A DNA stretch of 64,000 nt from Brugia malayi (Eukaryota > Nematoda > Chromadorea > Rhabditida > Onchocercidae): NCBI RefSeq assembly GCF_000002995.4, contig NW_025062478.1, forward strand, positions 186,001 through 250,000. The letters are read 5' to 3'. The position numbers were made by a program, and so were the translations under genes. The notes under the pieces are model-generated. The model ran no database searches and was not told the origin of the DNA. It worked only from the letters and a program-made list of their open reading frames with translations. Numbering within the stretch: the stretch's first letter is position 1; every line of letters begins with the position of its first letter. Below are positions 1 to 15,600 of the stretch, in pieces.

Positions 1-606
1 ATATTTCCGAACCAAATTGGCAAGAATTATATGGCAATTCGACGCAAATATAATACTTTTTGCCAGTATTCATTGGGTACTGATGGTCTCTACACTAAGT
101 ATACTATTTTTTCAAAAGTTTTTTTCTTATTTCATTGTAGGATTTTGATCTCAGACTACTTTATGCTTGATGTATTCTGATGAGTAACTCTCAGCAATTA
201 TTTCATGACATAAGTAAGTACGTCTACATTTTCTGGTATTTTTTAATCTAATTATTATCAGTTTCAATTCAAATTTACCTTTCCTGAAAGTACAAATAAT
301 AAGGAAATTTGTAGTTGGTGCTTGGAATCGAAATATAATTTATTGTGGGCATTTAATACAGCTGAAATGCGTATTAAATCAATCACCGATTGTATTCCAA
401 TTTCTGGTAAAAAAATTGAAGCAGATACTGTCTTTGATGAAACGTTGGAAGAAATCGTCAAAGAAATTCAATTTCTTCGTGCACCCGAATTTCTGATTCC
501 GGTACGGAACGAAACAAGTTTGTCTAGCAAACACGTCGCTTTGAATCTTTTTGGAATTACTTACGCTGCAACGATACTGGAAAGCAGACGAGCAGTTGGA
601 CAGAAG
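1..606 (+). other. rpm-1: rpm-1 exons before PHR1
   Basis: Exon 262-606 is clear: 115 codons in phase 0, acidic and helical, running directly into the PHR1 exon. It includes the short cysteine pair in CSWC. Two exons before it, 1-98 and 141-171, are tentative. They are open, they have a usable donor and acceptor, and they bring the frame exactly to phase 0 at 262, but I recognise no domain in them. They could be the tail of the RCC1-like region, and the 31-nt exon may not be real. Confidence 0.6.
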
Positions 607-3600
607 GTTCTCTTCTTGAATTTATCATTCTGATTTTACAAAGTTATATCCTTTCGCTTGAACCAATCATTTTGTAAAATATTTCAGCAAAAATACAGAA
701 TTTGATTCTTGGAATTGAAAAGAATTTCTGTTCATTAGCAAATGTAAATTCGTAACAAAATTTTAAAATTTCAGGATAATCAATTTGCTACGCATTCGAA
801 AGCATCAAATATAATTGGTGCGGTAAATGGACGAAACTTATCATGTGGTTATCAACATGTCAATCGTTTTGATGGATATGGTGGTGGTTGGGGATATTCG
901 GCTCATTCCGTGGAAGCAATCCAATTTCGTACTTCACGTGATATTCGATTTTTCGGTGTTGGATTATACGGCGGACGTGGCGAATACATTGCGAAGTATA
1001 ACTTTAAATAATAATTTTCATTAAAACATTCGAAAAAGTTCTTCTTCAACGAAGTTATTGAATGTAGATGATTAATGACTTGTGAAAAAACCTTTTGTAT
1101 TATTTCTGTAAATTGCTATGAAATTAATTTTTTTTATAATTAACTTTAACTTATCATTGATACATACCTTTATAAAGTATAAAAGCAGGTAACAGTGATA
1201 ATCATATAGCATTGCTTTCAGATTAAAACTTTATCGTCTTTGTCCGCCAGACTATAATGAACAGAACGTTGAGTTACTCAGTGAATCTGACGAAATGCTT
1301 TACGAATGCGCCGCACACGAGAAGGCGCAGTTATTGTTTTCTCGTTGTGTCTTAATCAAATCAAATTTATGGCACGTCATTTGTGCACAAATTAAGTAAG
1401 TCTTTAAGAAAAGAAAGCAGTATTTTTGAAATTAAAGCAACAAATGACTTATGAGCTTTTTTTGTGGAATAAATATTTGATTTGATACAATTATTACGAG
1501 CATATCACTTATCATCGAACTAATATCAGCTGTTATCATTTGACAAATTATTGTCCAAGCATTATTGTACAGTTCCATTAATTATGTTAACTTTTTAAAT
1601 AATCACTCCTCTTGTGGTCACATCACTCTCCTCTTCATCGTCACCTGATATTAGACTTTAGTTCACTATCGCCGTCTTTATATTAATGTCTTTGTCTTTA
1701 TCAAATTTACTGTCACAATTCAGATGTATGGAAATGATTTTACTGGTTGTGAATTAAAATCTTTTAAGTGGTCCAAGTTCTGATTGTGGCTCTAATGGAC
1801 AGTCTAATGTCATTGGCGATGATGGCGTGCAGTTCTTTTTTCGTAATTCACGTATGTCCAACAACGGAACCGATGTAAATGTTGGTCAGATTCCAGAATT
1901 TTTATATGTTTCGGAAACATCTGAAGGACAATCACCTAATTTTGATGTGAAAGATAAAACAATGGATATGTATGTCTTTTATATAAGTGTTTAAGTGAGA
2001 TAATAAATCATAGTTTATTGTTTTATTTTAAAGTTCGAAAATTTTTTAAGATTTTGATCAGTGCATATTATCATTATCCATACCTTGATAAGATCTTGAA
2101 ATATTTCTTTGCACTATCAAATATTGATCAGCAAAAAATGGATTATTTGGGGATGCTTTCCATAGTTTAATGATTAATAAAAATCATTGTTGTTAACAAA
2201 TTGAAATTAATAATAAGTTTTCATGAACAAGTTGTTCCCATTTCCGGATATAAGTGAAGTATATAATTTCATGAATAAATTACTCCATTTCCGGATCCTG
2301 ATTCCATATCTTTCAGCTCCTGTGATTGTATTTCGTGTGCCATAAGTTCACATCATCTGTTAGAGGTTTCGACACTTACCATTGAATCATTGTTTCGTCT
2401 GCTTGATTGGTCTATTCAAAAAGCTTTAGTAGAAATATTCAATGAAGATAAGTCATGGTACCAAGAATGTAATATGATTATTGTCATCTTGTCCTTAAGG
2501 TTTTTGCGGTTAGTTTTACTTTCAAAATTTACTTTCATAAATTACTTTTTATGAAACTGAATATGTTCGTAATGAAGAAGAAGTGAAATTTCAACTGATT
2601 GATTTTGAAATGTCACCAAATGTTTTGAACTTTGTGTGTAAGTTTGTGGTGTTACTCTCTATTTGAATTTATACAAATTGAAGAAAAATGAATGCCCGTG
2701 AATATTTCACTTTAGAGTAACATTGATTTTAGATTTTACATTTGCTCACTTTATCTGCCATCCAAGAGTGGAAAACAGATAAATAAAAAAGAGCCATCAA
2801 GTGGTATTGCTGAACAAATGGTGCGATTCGCATCTATAATTGGTTCAATTTTTGAAATTGCAAACAACCAACACAGTGATGTCAGTGTTTTAATTGGTTC
2901 TCTCGTCAATTATTTTTGATTTGATTAGATTTCCTGTAAATACCATCCTCTCATCTTATCTTACCATTTCAAATAATTCTCTCGACATCTTCCCTACTTG
3001 TGGACTATAAATATTTCACTCAAAAGTAACCTATTTTAAATGCTGGAACACATCTGTTCAACACCATCTACTACTATGACATTTCAATGCATTGTTAATT
3101 TAATTTTAAATTCTTCGAAAATATTATGTCGTAGTTCCAGTCAGAAAGAAGTAATTGTGAAATATTAATATCGAAGTTAAAATATTTCTACCAATAGACA
3201 AATCATTTTGTTTAACTTTTCAAAAATTTTTGAAATTGGATATGACAATTTTATTCAGAGTACAGCTTATTCGATACTACTGGAAGAAGCAGTCAGTTGT
3301 GCAGTGCAATGTTCACATGTCTTATACCCGAGTTCAGCAATTTTTCTCGACCGACTTTCCTTCTTAATGTCAGCGCCAAATCGTGAATGGTCATTAATTG
3401 CATTATTAAGTGCACTATTAAATCAGGAATATGTAAGGAATATTTCATTGTTCTTTTTTAAAATGGTTTTTCGAGATTTCAATTATCCATTGAAATCTCG
3501 AAAAACTTCTAAAATTTGTTTTATTAAGAGATAAGTAAAAAAAAATTAGAATGATAAGCAAGAAAAAAAAAAACGCTAGTTAAATAGAATACTGAAAGGA

Positions 3601-6600
3601 CTGTTATAAAGGATCAAAAGCAGCATTCCGGTTTTTTTTTTTTTTTTTAACTTTTTTGATGCCAACAAGGACGGTTAGGTGAATAATTTAATAGAATCGG
3701 AAGGATATTATCATCCGGAAACATGTTAATGAAAGATTCATCGTAAAGTGGTTGCATTTCAGGTTTTACCAACTTTGCTTGGTTCTGAACGTAGCTTTGC
3801 ACAGTTTCCAATTTTGCTTACCAAAATGAACGAACAGATGGGTAAAAAACGAATATCAGCAAATCAATACCGTCTTGTTTCTTTGCAAAATGTATTTCGA
3901 TTTCTCTTTGAAATGGCTTTTACGTCAGCAACGTCAGTTCAGGTAAATTATTATTGCTGCTAAGCCAGAATTTGATGATGTGTTCTCGAAAATTTGAACT
4001 ATCACAAAACTTACTTATTAGGGAATTAATTGCCCAACGATAATTCTATCTGTTTTATTTCTAATCGTGTATTTTTAATAGAATGAGAGCCGACTACGTC
4101 TTAGAACTGTTGCACATTCACTAATTATTGCAATTGCTCGAGAATTGGTGACATCTAAAGATACTATCGGTGATGGCCCACCAATCTTGCAAACGCCAAA
4201 CAGGTCTTCTTTGATTTTCATCTTTATGTTAGCACGTGAATAACGTGAGTCACGTACATACTGACGTACGCTCTTTCTTTCTGTTGCATTTACCGTCATT
4301 ATACTTTAGATGCTTACATTTTCTATCAAAGTAGTGATGATATGTACACATTTAAAGGCAGACGAATTCCTTTCACATCCATTCTACTTTATTATCATAC
4401 ATTGATAGTATTTTCCAACCAGGTTTCATTTAAATCTTGAACTCTGCTTTAGGTTTCGTCGTACTGCAGCACATGCAAGTTGGGATGTAAGCAATGGTGC
4501 ATGCGATGCAATTGCATTAAGTGTAGATGTAACTGGTATTACTTTACATGGAGTTGGTGTATACTGTGCTCACCACGACCAGGAACAGAGCTTTGTATGC
4601 GAGGTAAATATGAGGTTTTTTTGTTTTATTTCACTGACTCTCGAATATAACTCATCACTCTCGATACATTGCATATTTTATAGATTTCATGAATGTATAA
4701 ATAATTAATAACAGCAAAACATTTTGTGGAGGATTAGAATTCATGATTATTTTCATGCATTTTCTTTACTTACTAGTAACTTAATTCGGTTTATTTTTCT
4801 GAAATTTATTTCAAATTCATATTTCCACCTAAATTCTATCAAAATTTAGGTACTATTAAATGGTGGTGATGCAGCACATGAACAATGGAATGTACTGGAA
4901 AAAGTTGTTGGCACTTTAGCGAATAAATTTGAGCCTTGTCAGCGAGAAGTTTGCTTGTTACGATTAACCAAAGTTATCAAACTGCAGCCTGGTTGTACCT
5001 ATGCTATCAGACTACAGATTAATGGTGGCAAAACATTTTGTGGTGAAGGTAACAGTTCGAAAGTAAAGCTTCTTTTCGAAACTCAGAAATAAGTATTGTT
5101 ACTTATGCATTGGAATAGAGTAAGTAATAGAATTGTAATGGTTATCATCTGGTATGATGAACTGCTTTAAAAATCCAAACTCTATTTGGCAACTCGTAAT
5201 TTTGAATTAGTTTTTTTTTTGGTGATAAATCTAGAAAGAGTTTCTTGAGAGTTAAGGTGGTAATTACAGATATTCTTTAGACTGCAAAAGATATCGGCAC
5301 ACAAAATTTAATTATTTTTTCTCTAAAATTAGTAATTTCCTTCTCATTATATTTACCCTAAAGAAATTCCAAACTATTTGCTTCCAAATTTCAAACTCTT
5401 CGAATCTCTGAGGTTATTTTTTCAGGCGGAATTGGAACTGTTCGATTATGTAACGGAAGTCGGATGCATTTTGAGTCCTGTAATCTAAGCCTGAACGGAA
5501 CTTCCTTGTCTCGTGGCCAAATACCGTTTGTTCTCTATTCTATACAAGACGATGAAAGTGATGTTATTCAACAGTTAGCTAATCCAGAACAGGTTTTTGC
5601 TATCTTTCATTTCTTCCCAGATTTTATTTTCATTATCTTCAGAAAACATTTTGCTTTCCTTCATATCTAATGGAATTTGAAAGTCCCTAATTTAAATATG
5701 ATGAATATACCCATACATAATCTGATTCTTGAAACTCTAAAAGTGTCGTAGCATAGCACTAGCTGATACTAATAGAAATTAGCTTCTTCAGTAAAGTCAA
5801 GAAAAATAATTATAGCATTAAGTAACTGGTAAAAAAGAAAAAGTTGGTTAACATAATATCTCCTACTTGCAAGATTCTCACCAGAAAAAGAATAAATATG
5901 GTTTGGCCATAACCATAACAGATCTCTCTATAGTTTGCACTTCATTCTTGGCATTTTTTTGATATTTGGCTGAGCATACTAATTTCTTAAAAGGGTAATC
6001 AAAAAATGGCTAATTTAAAGCTAAGTGTAAGTTATATATTTATTATTTTTCAGTTGGCCAATTGGTTCTTATTGCTAATTCGCATGCTATCATCTAAAAT
6101 ATCAGATTTAATTGCAGCCGGAAATCTTTTATCTCAGGAACAGTCTTTTTGTTCAAGTATTGCAGGTAAGTTTTATCATCTTATTTGTTATCACTGTTAT
6201 CTGTGTGTTATCACTGCCATCTGTTATAAATACTGTTTACAAATAACATCATCATACTGTTTTAACAGATAATAGAGGAAGTCAGTTATGACCATATTCA
6301 TGCATATAATCTGATAAGAAATGCGTCTGATAAATGAGTGATAAAGTTGTGATAACGTTTATGCTAATAATAGCGGAGGACTCACTTAAGGTTACATAAT
6401 GGTATTTCTGGAAGCTAATCCACAACGTGCACTGGATGTAGTTGCAGTGTTGGATGATCTGCTACCGATGGTTTCATCAGCAAATGGTGAACGACTTGCT
6501 GAGGAACGAGAGCGTCTGCTTATGAAGTATTAACTATTTTGATAAATCATTGAGATGGACTAAATGGCATCAATTATATGACTGATTATTGTTTACAGAT

Positions 6601-9600
6601 CGTCGCATCACAACAACGCCTATTCACGCAGTTTGCAAACAGTTATTGAATCAGCACATCCGTATTCATCTTGTGGGATACAGTCGCAGGTATATATAAT
6701 TTGTCGCCGAGAAATTAAATTCATACAATGATATCACATTTGAACACTGTTACCAACTAGTAAATTAAATATTTCGATCAGACTTGTAATTATGTTTTCA
6801 TACTTAATGTTTGGAAATTTTTTGTTATCAACCGAACACACTGAATTATTTTTCGTTCTTAAATTCTGCAACAATATGTAAAAAAAAGTTGAACACCTAA
6901 ATGAGTTGGAATAAATTTGAAATAAGAGACTTTGGTTAAATTAATTGCTTACTATTAATGTTCAATGCTCATTTGTCATGAAAATTACATGGATATATCT
7001 ATCAAGAAATATGATTAATTCCAAATTAATATTGCAGTTAGAATTTTCGATTTCAATTTTGATTTTTTTAATAGATTGTCGACTTCGGCAAAGAAGTCCA
7101 GTTCATGACAGTGCAATTCAGTGAGGAATGCTGTACCGGTCAGGCAGATGATATTTTATGGATTTATGCAAAAGTTGGTACCGAATGTTATGTACCTATT
7201 GGAAGGTAATTTTTTGTTATTTTGAAATTTCAGCAAAAAAATCTATTAATAGATAATTTTTTTGGCTCTTTTAGGTACTACGGTGATCGTAATTGGCCTG
7301 ATCGTATGCTGTTGATTCCGGGTTCCAATTTATGGTTCATAATGGAATCGGCATATTATTCAAGTGATAAACCTATTGAGCAAGTTGGTTATATCATATC
7401 ATTTAAATTTCTCTACCAACTTATTTTTGAATGTCACATATTGAAAAATTGTTGTATTAGTATACAGAGTGATGTTTTTTAGATTTATGGTTACCGATGT
7501 ACAGTTACAGGATATCGATATTCAGAAAAAGATTCTGATATGATTTTGGAAGAAGAATTGACTTGGATTTGTGCTAGTGCATGCAGATTACTTGTCCAGG
7601 TGGAATTTCTAGCTTCACTTCTTTTCTTATTAAATTTTGAATTTTCATCTAAGTATTTTCAATGTCTTAAAAACTTATACTTATCTACGAGATAGAGAAA
7701 GAGTACATTTCACTTTTCCCTACCGTTTGCAGATTCCGTCCGTCAAAACCGTGATAGCAGCAGTAACGATGGTCGAGGATGAAATTGATGATATTGTCCG
7801 TAAACATGGCACATTACTTCGGAAGGGATTAAATCTTTCCCATCTTCCAACAGTTAATGAAGTTCTGAAGCGTAACTTGCCAACTCCTTTACAAACTTCA
7901 GGTAAACTTAGCAGTGAAATTTTCGTCTATTGAAAAAAAAAATTCTTTTTTTAGTTAAAATTGTTAGTTATAATGACAAGACTTGTCTGTTTTTAAAACG
8001 ATTTTATTAAAAAATATTTCTTCTATTATCTCTCTCTCTTTTTTTTTTTTCCTTTGGATGACCGAATATATTGGATTTAGTTTGGTACAGAATTAAGCTT
8101 ACTTTTTGTCAAATTGAGGAAGTAATTTTTTAAGATCTGAAATTCTTAAAAGAGTTTATCACTGCTTCTGCAAATACTGTGGCTGGTTTCCTGGCACGAT
8201 GGTTGATGAATGAACCAGTTGTAGATCTTCATTCCAGTCAACTGCAAATGTCTGATGAGGAAACACGACTTAGAATTCCCACTCAGGTAATTCTAAAAAA
8301 AAGTTATGTCTCCTATAGAGTAAAAGTATTTCCTTTGGTTTATCCGTTTCTTTCATCATGATTTTTATGTGGATTTGTGCTGTGACACCAATCAAATAAG
8401 GAAAACAGATAGTATAACTAATACTTCATCTAATTTGTCTTTGTCCTTCAATCATTTGCATTGTTTACCCTTCCTGGGTTACAATATTTCTGAATTACCA
8501 ACCTAATACGAACCTACCTCTCCAGGTAAAGCTGATTCCTAGAGATCAATACGGTCGTCTTGTGATTTGCCCAAATATGAAGGTTGAAATCACAGTTCGT
8601 ACCGATGTGGCATCAGACAATAGTAATTCGAACTTTTATGGAACTGTAACTCATAATCACTCAGTTGTAAATCTTCCTCAACCACAGTCCATCAAGGTTA
8701 ATTTAATTAACCGTTCTAAAATTATTTGCTCCTTTAGTGAAAGTTTGACATAGGAGATGAAGAGTAAGTAAACTGACTAATTTATTTGCTCCATATTTTA
8801 GATATTTAAATAATAAATTTAATTGATTCTGGAAATTAAATATTACTAAAGAAAGTCTTGAACAAATTCTAGAAAACTACGAACATTCGGGTTTAACTAC
8901 CATATTTAATTAATTTAAACTTTCAAGGAGCCATATCGTCCAGTTTTCGTGAACAAAACACGATATGTTTCGATCACGGCAATGACTGCTTATCAGGATT
9001 ATTGCTTTGAGGAGTTACGTCTTGGTTGTTACAAAGATGCGATCATGAAAGAGCAACTTACTGTAAGTCAACAAGTTGATGGCAGGTTGGTCCTTTTTTC
9101 ATTTCACCTATTGATGATCTAAGTGGTAGGCGTTTAAGTGAGTTCAGCTAGAATAAAACATTAAATTACCTGAGAAAACTATATTTAGAAGCAGCAATCT
9201 AGCTAATATTTAATGGAGAGTTTCTTTACTTATTCTCTTTTACAAATATTTAAATTAATTTCTTAATTTAGTTTTTTGGCCAACTGGACACCCAAACATG
9301 GTGGCACATATCGAATCGAATGCCGTTTAGATGGATTTCAATTGGCTCAGAGCTATTTGGTTGAGGTAATTTTAGAAATGATATTTTTATATTTTGTAAC
9401 ACACTTTATATTAGCTTTTACTGAGGAATATTGTTTTTAACATTGTCAATTTGTTTCATACTAAATTATTTAACTTTAATTGATTCCATGTCCAACTTAT
9501 AATATATCAATTGATTATTGAAGATTTTTAGAATGAATATGAGGTATTATATTTTGTTTATCATATATTTGAGATCCCCAATTTTGTTTTGTTGAGTAAA

Positions 9601-12600
9601 AAAACTAAAAAAGTTAAAAAAAGTTAAGAAGTAAAAAAAAAAGAAGTGGAAAAAGTGTTTTTTTTTTATTTTCTTGCTTTATTTTATTTGAAAATTTACT
9701 ACATTGTTAAACTAAAGTTCAATTTTCGTTTCATTAAATTATTGAAATAAAGTTTTTCATGCTTATTTTGAATGATGTTTTTTGTTGTATTTTTCTAATT
9801 TTGTCTCTAATTTTTTATAGGTACGGGACAATAATATATTTAGTGGTTCAATGTCTTCAAAAGATGACAGTAAAAATCGTTTGAATCGAAGAGTAGCTCA
9901 TTTTAGCAGGTTTGACTTAAATTAATCTAACCGAAAAAGAAATCATGAATTAGCTTCAAGCAAGATTCCAAAATTAGACTTACAGATTGCTGATTTTCTT
10001 GCTGTCAAATAAGGAGAATAAGGGAAAGTGAAATTAGAGCAATTCCTGGGAGTGTTTTTGAAATAGATTGCTTTCAGGACACGTTTTGCTTTATGTGACC
10101 AAAAGCTGATGATGAAAGGTGTACGAATCCGTGCTTCGCCAGCGTTGAATTCCTCACAAATTGGTGTCATACCTCGCGGTACTACTGTTTCTTATATTGA
10201 AGAAGTAGAAAACGCTGATGGTATCTGGTTGAGACTTACCGATGAAGCTTGTGCGATATACTGTGATGCACAATTACCTTCGCAGGTATGTCTCTCGAGA
10301 GTAGATCTATCAGGCCATCGTAGAAGATCGACAACTTGGCTGGTTTTCTATTAGTAATTTCCCAGTGAAGTCTGTTGATAACAGTTAAATCAATTTTGGT
10401 TTCGGGAAGGCATTTTATCTTTCATCGTTATTTATGGCTTTATCCTCAATGTATATTAAATCAAAAGGTGTATTTATGGTTCACTTAATCTTAGTAAGAG
10501 ACATAAGTTAGCATTAAATTTAAATAGATTTATATCTTTTAAATCTGTATAATGGCTTTTTTTAAGGGTTGGTGCTTACAATATAGTAACCATCTAGGAC
10601 GTTCATTCTTATTGCTACAATCCGATTCTACGGAGGATTTTATTCATGATTCTAATTTATTAAGTACCACCATCCAATTACCACAGAATGGAGGAACAAA
10701 TAATGAGCAGTATCTTGAGCAATCGTTGCAACTTGATGTTGAACAGGTAAGGTCATTTTCCTCAATATAATAAATAAACTTTTATATCATAATTTCTTTA
10801 AGGATTAAAATTATTAAAAGTTACGATGAGTTGGCACTAATCAACTGAGTAGCATTTAGCTAAGCTTTTTTGATTAGTATTCTAGAAATTTCTTTCAGAA
10901 AGAGATTAGATTCACATGAATTAATATGTGAGATTTTGAATGATTTGAAGTTAAAAGTTCTTATAGATCTATGCAGCATGTGATTCGCTCCCAGTCTCGA
11001 TTTACAATTATCCATCAGTAGATGCTATTTGTGGTGATGTTATTAGCAATGCAGAAACCGGTGAAATAAGGTCGTCCGGTTGGATTCATAATAAGCAGGG
11101 AATATGGATACGATTATCCGGCTTCGATCAAAAATATGCTTTTGTGCAGGTAAAAGACTAACCCAGAATGTTTCATTGATCAGGGTTTGCTTTTTTCAGC
11201 TTTTGAAACTAGGACAAGATTAGAAAAAAAAATTTTTTTTTCGTTCTTCATCGCATGATGAATTAAATTTACATCTTTGTTAGTCTTCGAAATTCAATTC
11301 TGATAGTATAAGCATAAATTCTATTAATTGGAAAATTTGAATTTGAATTTTTGTTATATATAATTGTAGTTAACTTTTTGGAATTTCACTTTTGTCTTTT
11401 TTCTTTGAATCCTAATTATTGGACGAATGCACTGAGATATTTATAGGATTTGGCTGGTAATCGATATTTACAAAAAATAAGTGACATTACACAACGCTGT
11501 ACCAATGGAAATGTTGAAGGTTCACCGACGGGTCAAAAACCAATAGCGCAAATTTACCCGCGATCAAGGTTACAATATATCAAATTTAAGAAAGTTAACA
11601 GGAAAGAAATCTTATCAGTATTGATTTTGCAATTTATTTGAACTGTAGAAATGATTTTAGGAGTGATCAGTTGATGCAAGCATTAAAGCCTTCAATTGCT
11701 GACTGTTGTCGAACAGTATTCGCTGCATTTCTGTGGCATGAACGATTGGTGAAGGATGCAATGGTATGCAGTACGTACCTTAAATTTCATCCGGAATTGC
11801 ATTCTGTAAGTTCTTTTCTCTTGCAGAAAAGAAAAATGTTTTCTTATAATAGCTAATAAGTTTATATTAACATTAGACAGAAAAGAATGTAAAGGTGAGA
11901 ATTCAATAAAATTAATTCAATTTATAATGAATTATGGAAGTTTCACTATTTCTACTTCTTATTTCCCACCCGTTTTCATTTCAGATAACTTTCGGTCAAA
12001 ATCGGATGGAACTAATCATGACTACACCGATGCATTCGCTTTTCAGCATTTGGCAAGAAATTAATGCGGCAGTACAGACCAGTATTGAACAACGTTCAGT
12101 ACTTTTGTGTCCAGTGACCCCACGTCAGTTCGATGTGAAACCAATAAGTGTGAATATTGGCGCCTCTCGTCAAGTTTCTTCTTTTACTGTTATTTTTGTT
12201 CTTCTCACTAATTTCTTTTCTAAACTTTTAAATTGTCGTTAAGTGCACTTAAGAGATTTAAAAGATATGAATAATATTGTGAGGTTATTACTAAGGGATC
12301 ATCGTCAACTCAACGAAAGGATTTATGTGAACTCTGTGAAGAGTGGCATGCAGCACCAGTGACCACTCATATGCGTATGGCACATCCTGGATGTAGCAAA
12401 TATTCCGGTGGTCAAGGATATAACAGTTCTGGTAAATATACAAGTGGTTGGTCAGGAAATTGTGGTGATGGTGGACGACCAACTGCTGTTTGGTAGATTT
12501 AAGCGTTTATTTAACTGATTTCTCTGTTTTTTTTCATTTAGAATTTCCCTTTAGATTTTAGAAAATTATTAATGTTTTAGGTATTTGATGTGTGCTACAT

Positions 12601-15600
12601 GCCGATCAAAATATTTGTTGCAGACTCCATCTGGACATCAACAGGTTATACACATATATATATGTTTCCATCACTTTTTTAGTTTCAAAAATTGTGATTT
12701 ATTGAAAAGTAAAGAATGAGAGTGAAATATTTTTCACTGCTCGAATCTTCAATACTTCGATATCACAGCATACCAAACACAAATTTGTTATAATTTTTGA
12801 GTGCTAACTTTTTTCAGATATAAAGAAGTATTTGTTTTAGGAGCGAACTCGTCGATGGCGTGAATTTTGCGCCTCCTCAGCTGTCGCAGAAATGTCTCCA
12901 GAAGCAGTAATCAAGCAAAATGCAATGTTTCTTATGGAGTTAAATGCATGTTTGGATGATGATAGCAAGGATACGTCAAGAGCGACATCTGGCTGGACAA
13001 TAAATCTTTTCCCACAATCATCCATGGTGACACCACCTGTCACTTCAACATGTATACAAACGGATGTTGGAATAGTATCACAACCAGTAACTTTGTCAAT
13101 GATTTCTTTTTTTTGTACTGATTACAAAAACTGAGAACATTGCTTTTTCTGTTTTGATTTAACATCTGCTAATAAGAATCCTAAAATAGCAGTGAAACTT
13201 GCAGTGCATTGAATCAGTCCTGAAATTAAACTAGAAACTAATATTTCACTTTTGACCAATTATCATAGTAATTAATTGGTCAAATGTTTGGATATTGACC
13301 AAAACAGTTCTCATTACTGAGATTTTGGTTTATAATCTTGAAATATTGATGTTTAGACAACAAAATTATCAGTTTCCTGCATAAAATTGAAAATTAATGT
13401 ACTTGATAATTCATATGATTGGATAAGAATTCGTATCCTTAATTTTTCAGTCCATAAATTTAATATTTCGTCCATTTCGTCCTGATGATTATATTTTACT
13501 AATAACGGATGACTTACAGCAATTATCAAATGGAGGTGGAAATGGTTGTCACCTACGAAAATTATCATATGCCAGTGACCCAGGACCAAAGCACAGTTGT
13601 GTTACTACTCATTCCGCTCTTTCAAACTACAATCCATTGTATTCGACGAGACGGGTGAGTTGTAGCCGAAAAGTCACTAATTTTCAATCAAAAACACAAG
13701 GGAGGATTTACTTGTGTGTTAAGTATGGAAAGATACTGATGAAAGAGTTTATATGGATGAAATTTAGCTATTTACATGTTTTATTTTTGGAATTAAATTT
13801 TGAGAAATCTAATTATTATAATATAATTTTAGCTTGGTTCTTCACCGCTAACAAATGCTTCCAACCAAAATGGAATGGTTAATTCGATACGTCGGAAGAT
13901 GTTAGAAGGATACGAAAGGCGGCAGTCAGCTGAAGTAATTTTGTATTATAATATAATTTTTAAAATTTTGCTCAATGCTTTGAAGTCTTGCACTTTGAAA
14001 TTTAGCTTGTTTTTATTATTTTTTTTTTTGAAATTCTTAAGGGCACTCATAAATTTCAAACTTTTTTTTGCAGATTGTTCAAAGTCCATCTGTAGCATTG
14101 AAATCACTGTTGGTTGAACAGAACAATATATCTGGTAGCGGTAACTTTTCAAGTGTTCCAATTTAGTATTATTAATAATCTATCACTCTTTGGATTTGTT
14201 GTAATGGAATAAGACTGTTTATTATGTTTTAGTTATTATACATCCCAAATAATAAATAATTGTTCGTATTATAACTTATATGTTGTGTAGTTATCAGTCG
14301 GTAGTTAATCAGTGTTGTTATCAGTGCTAGCAGAAAGTGAAATAGTGATGAAGGAGTAGTGGAATTGGTGAAGAAAAGTTAGTGAATGATTTCATTGGCA
14401 AATCTTGAATAATAAATATTTCATTTTTGCTTTCCAAATATATTATATTTAAGCAAATGTAAACGTATCACTTCGTCGGCCAGTACTTACTTTTGTAATG
14501 GAACGGCATAACTTGGCTCGTATACGGGAAGCAATGGCAACTGCTGTGGCTCGTGCTACATTTTTTGCACATTCATTCCGTGTTTGGAATTGGCTCTTGA
14601 AGATGGTTTCAACTGAATCTAGGTTAGTTTCGGAATTTTGAAGTTATAATTTCTCTAAATTTTCAGTTTCTTGAAGTATTTAAAAGTTAAATAATTAGAT
14701 TGTTTCGGATTTTTATGAATTAGATGAATTAAGAATAGAGCAGAACAAAAAAAGAAACTTAAACTGTGCTATATACTTCTTTCATTAGAATATATCAGAA
14801 TCTTCGGCCTGAATAAAATTTTACAACATACTTATAATATTTATAACATTCTGGAACTATATTCGAAGAATCCTGATAGATTATTACAATTTACTTGTAA
14901 ATATAACGATTCATATTTATCATATCTCATATTTTCCAGTGTGGCAGATATTCTTTGGCAATATTTGACAGCATTAAACTCATACGTACCATTATGTCGA
15001 TGGCGTAAAAATCATTTACGTTTAGCAACAAACTTACGTCTCTTACCACATCCGTGGCGTGTTTGCTATTTAGCTGGTCCAGTTGCTAATAAAATGGTTC
15101 AACAACTACATTCTTTCTTGCATACGGTTGCCGTTATCGTACAATCAAATGGTGTTAATACTAACTTACGCTGCTTATGCTTCCGGGTGTGGACCTTTCA
15201 GTTAACGGTTCATGAACAGGTTTATCTGGCTTTAAAAATTTTACTGAAATGTTTGGACTGTGCAATTTATCACAACTTTGAGATTTCTTGTTGCTAACCT
15301 TCTGTTAATATGCTGTAAATTTAAAAGGATGCTTTCATCGTTGATAACATTTCACTTTCTTTTGATGTTTTTGATAAGTGAATGTGACATCGCTTAACAT
15401 CACACAACACTACAGTTTATGCATATTTATACACAATTCTTTGTGAAAGGTGCTAAGTTGTAGGATTTGCTTTCTCTTATATGCGATGTATTAGCAAGTG
15501 TCGGTAACGTGTTGGCTGATTCATCTGAAGATCATTCGTGGAATCTGGACGATGGCGAACGGAAGACAGATTATCGTTCACTTCAAGAGCAGAAATTATT

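Noticed and set aside
9063..9068. Strong donor GTAAGT inside an rpm-1 exon
   Set aside because: Using it puts the next exon out of frame and removes conserved filamin-repeat residues; GTTGGT at 9086 keeps both.
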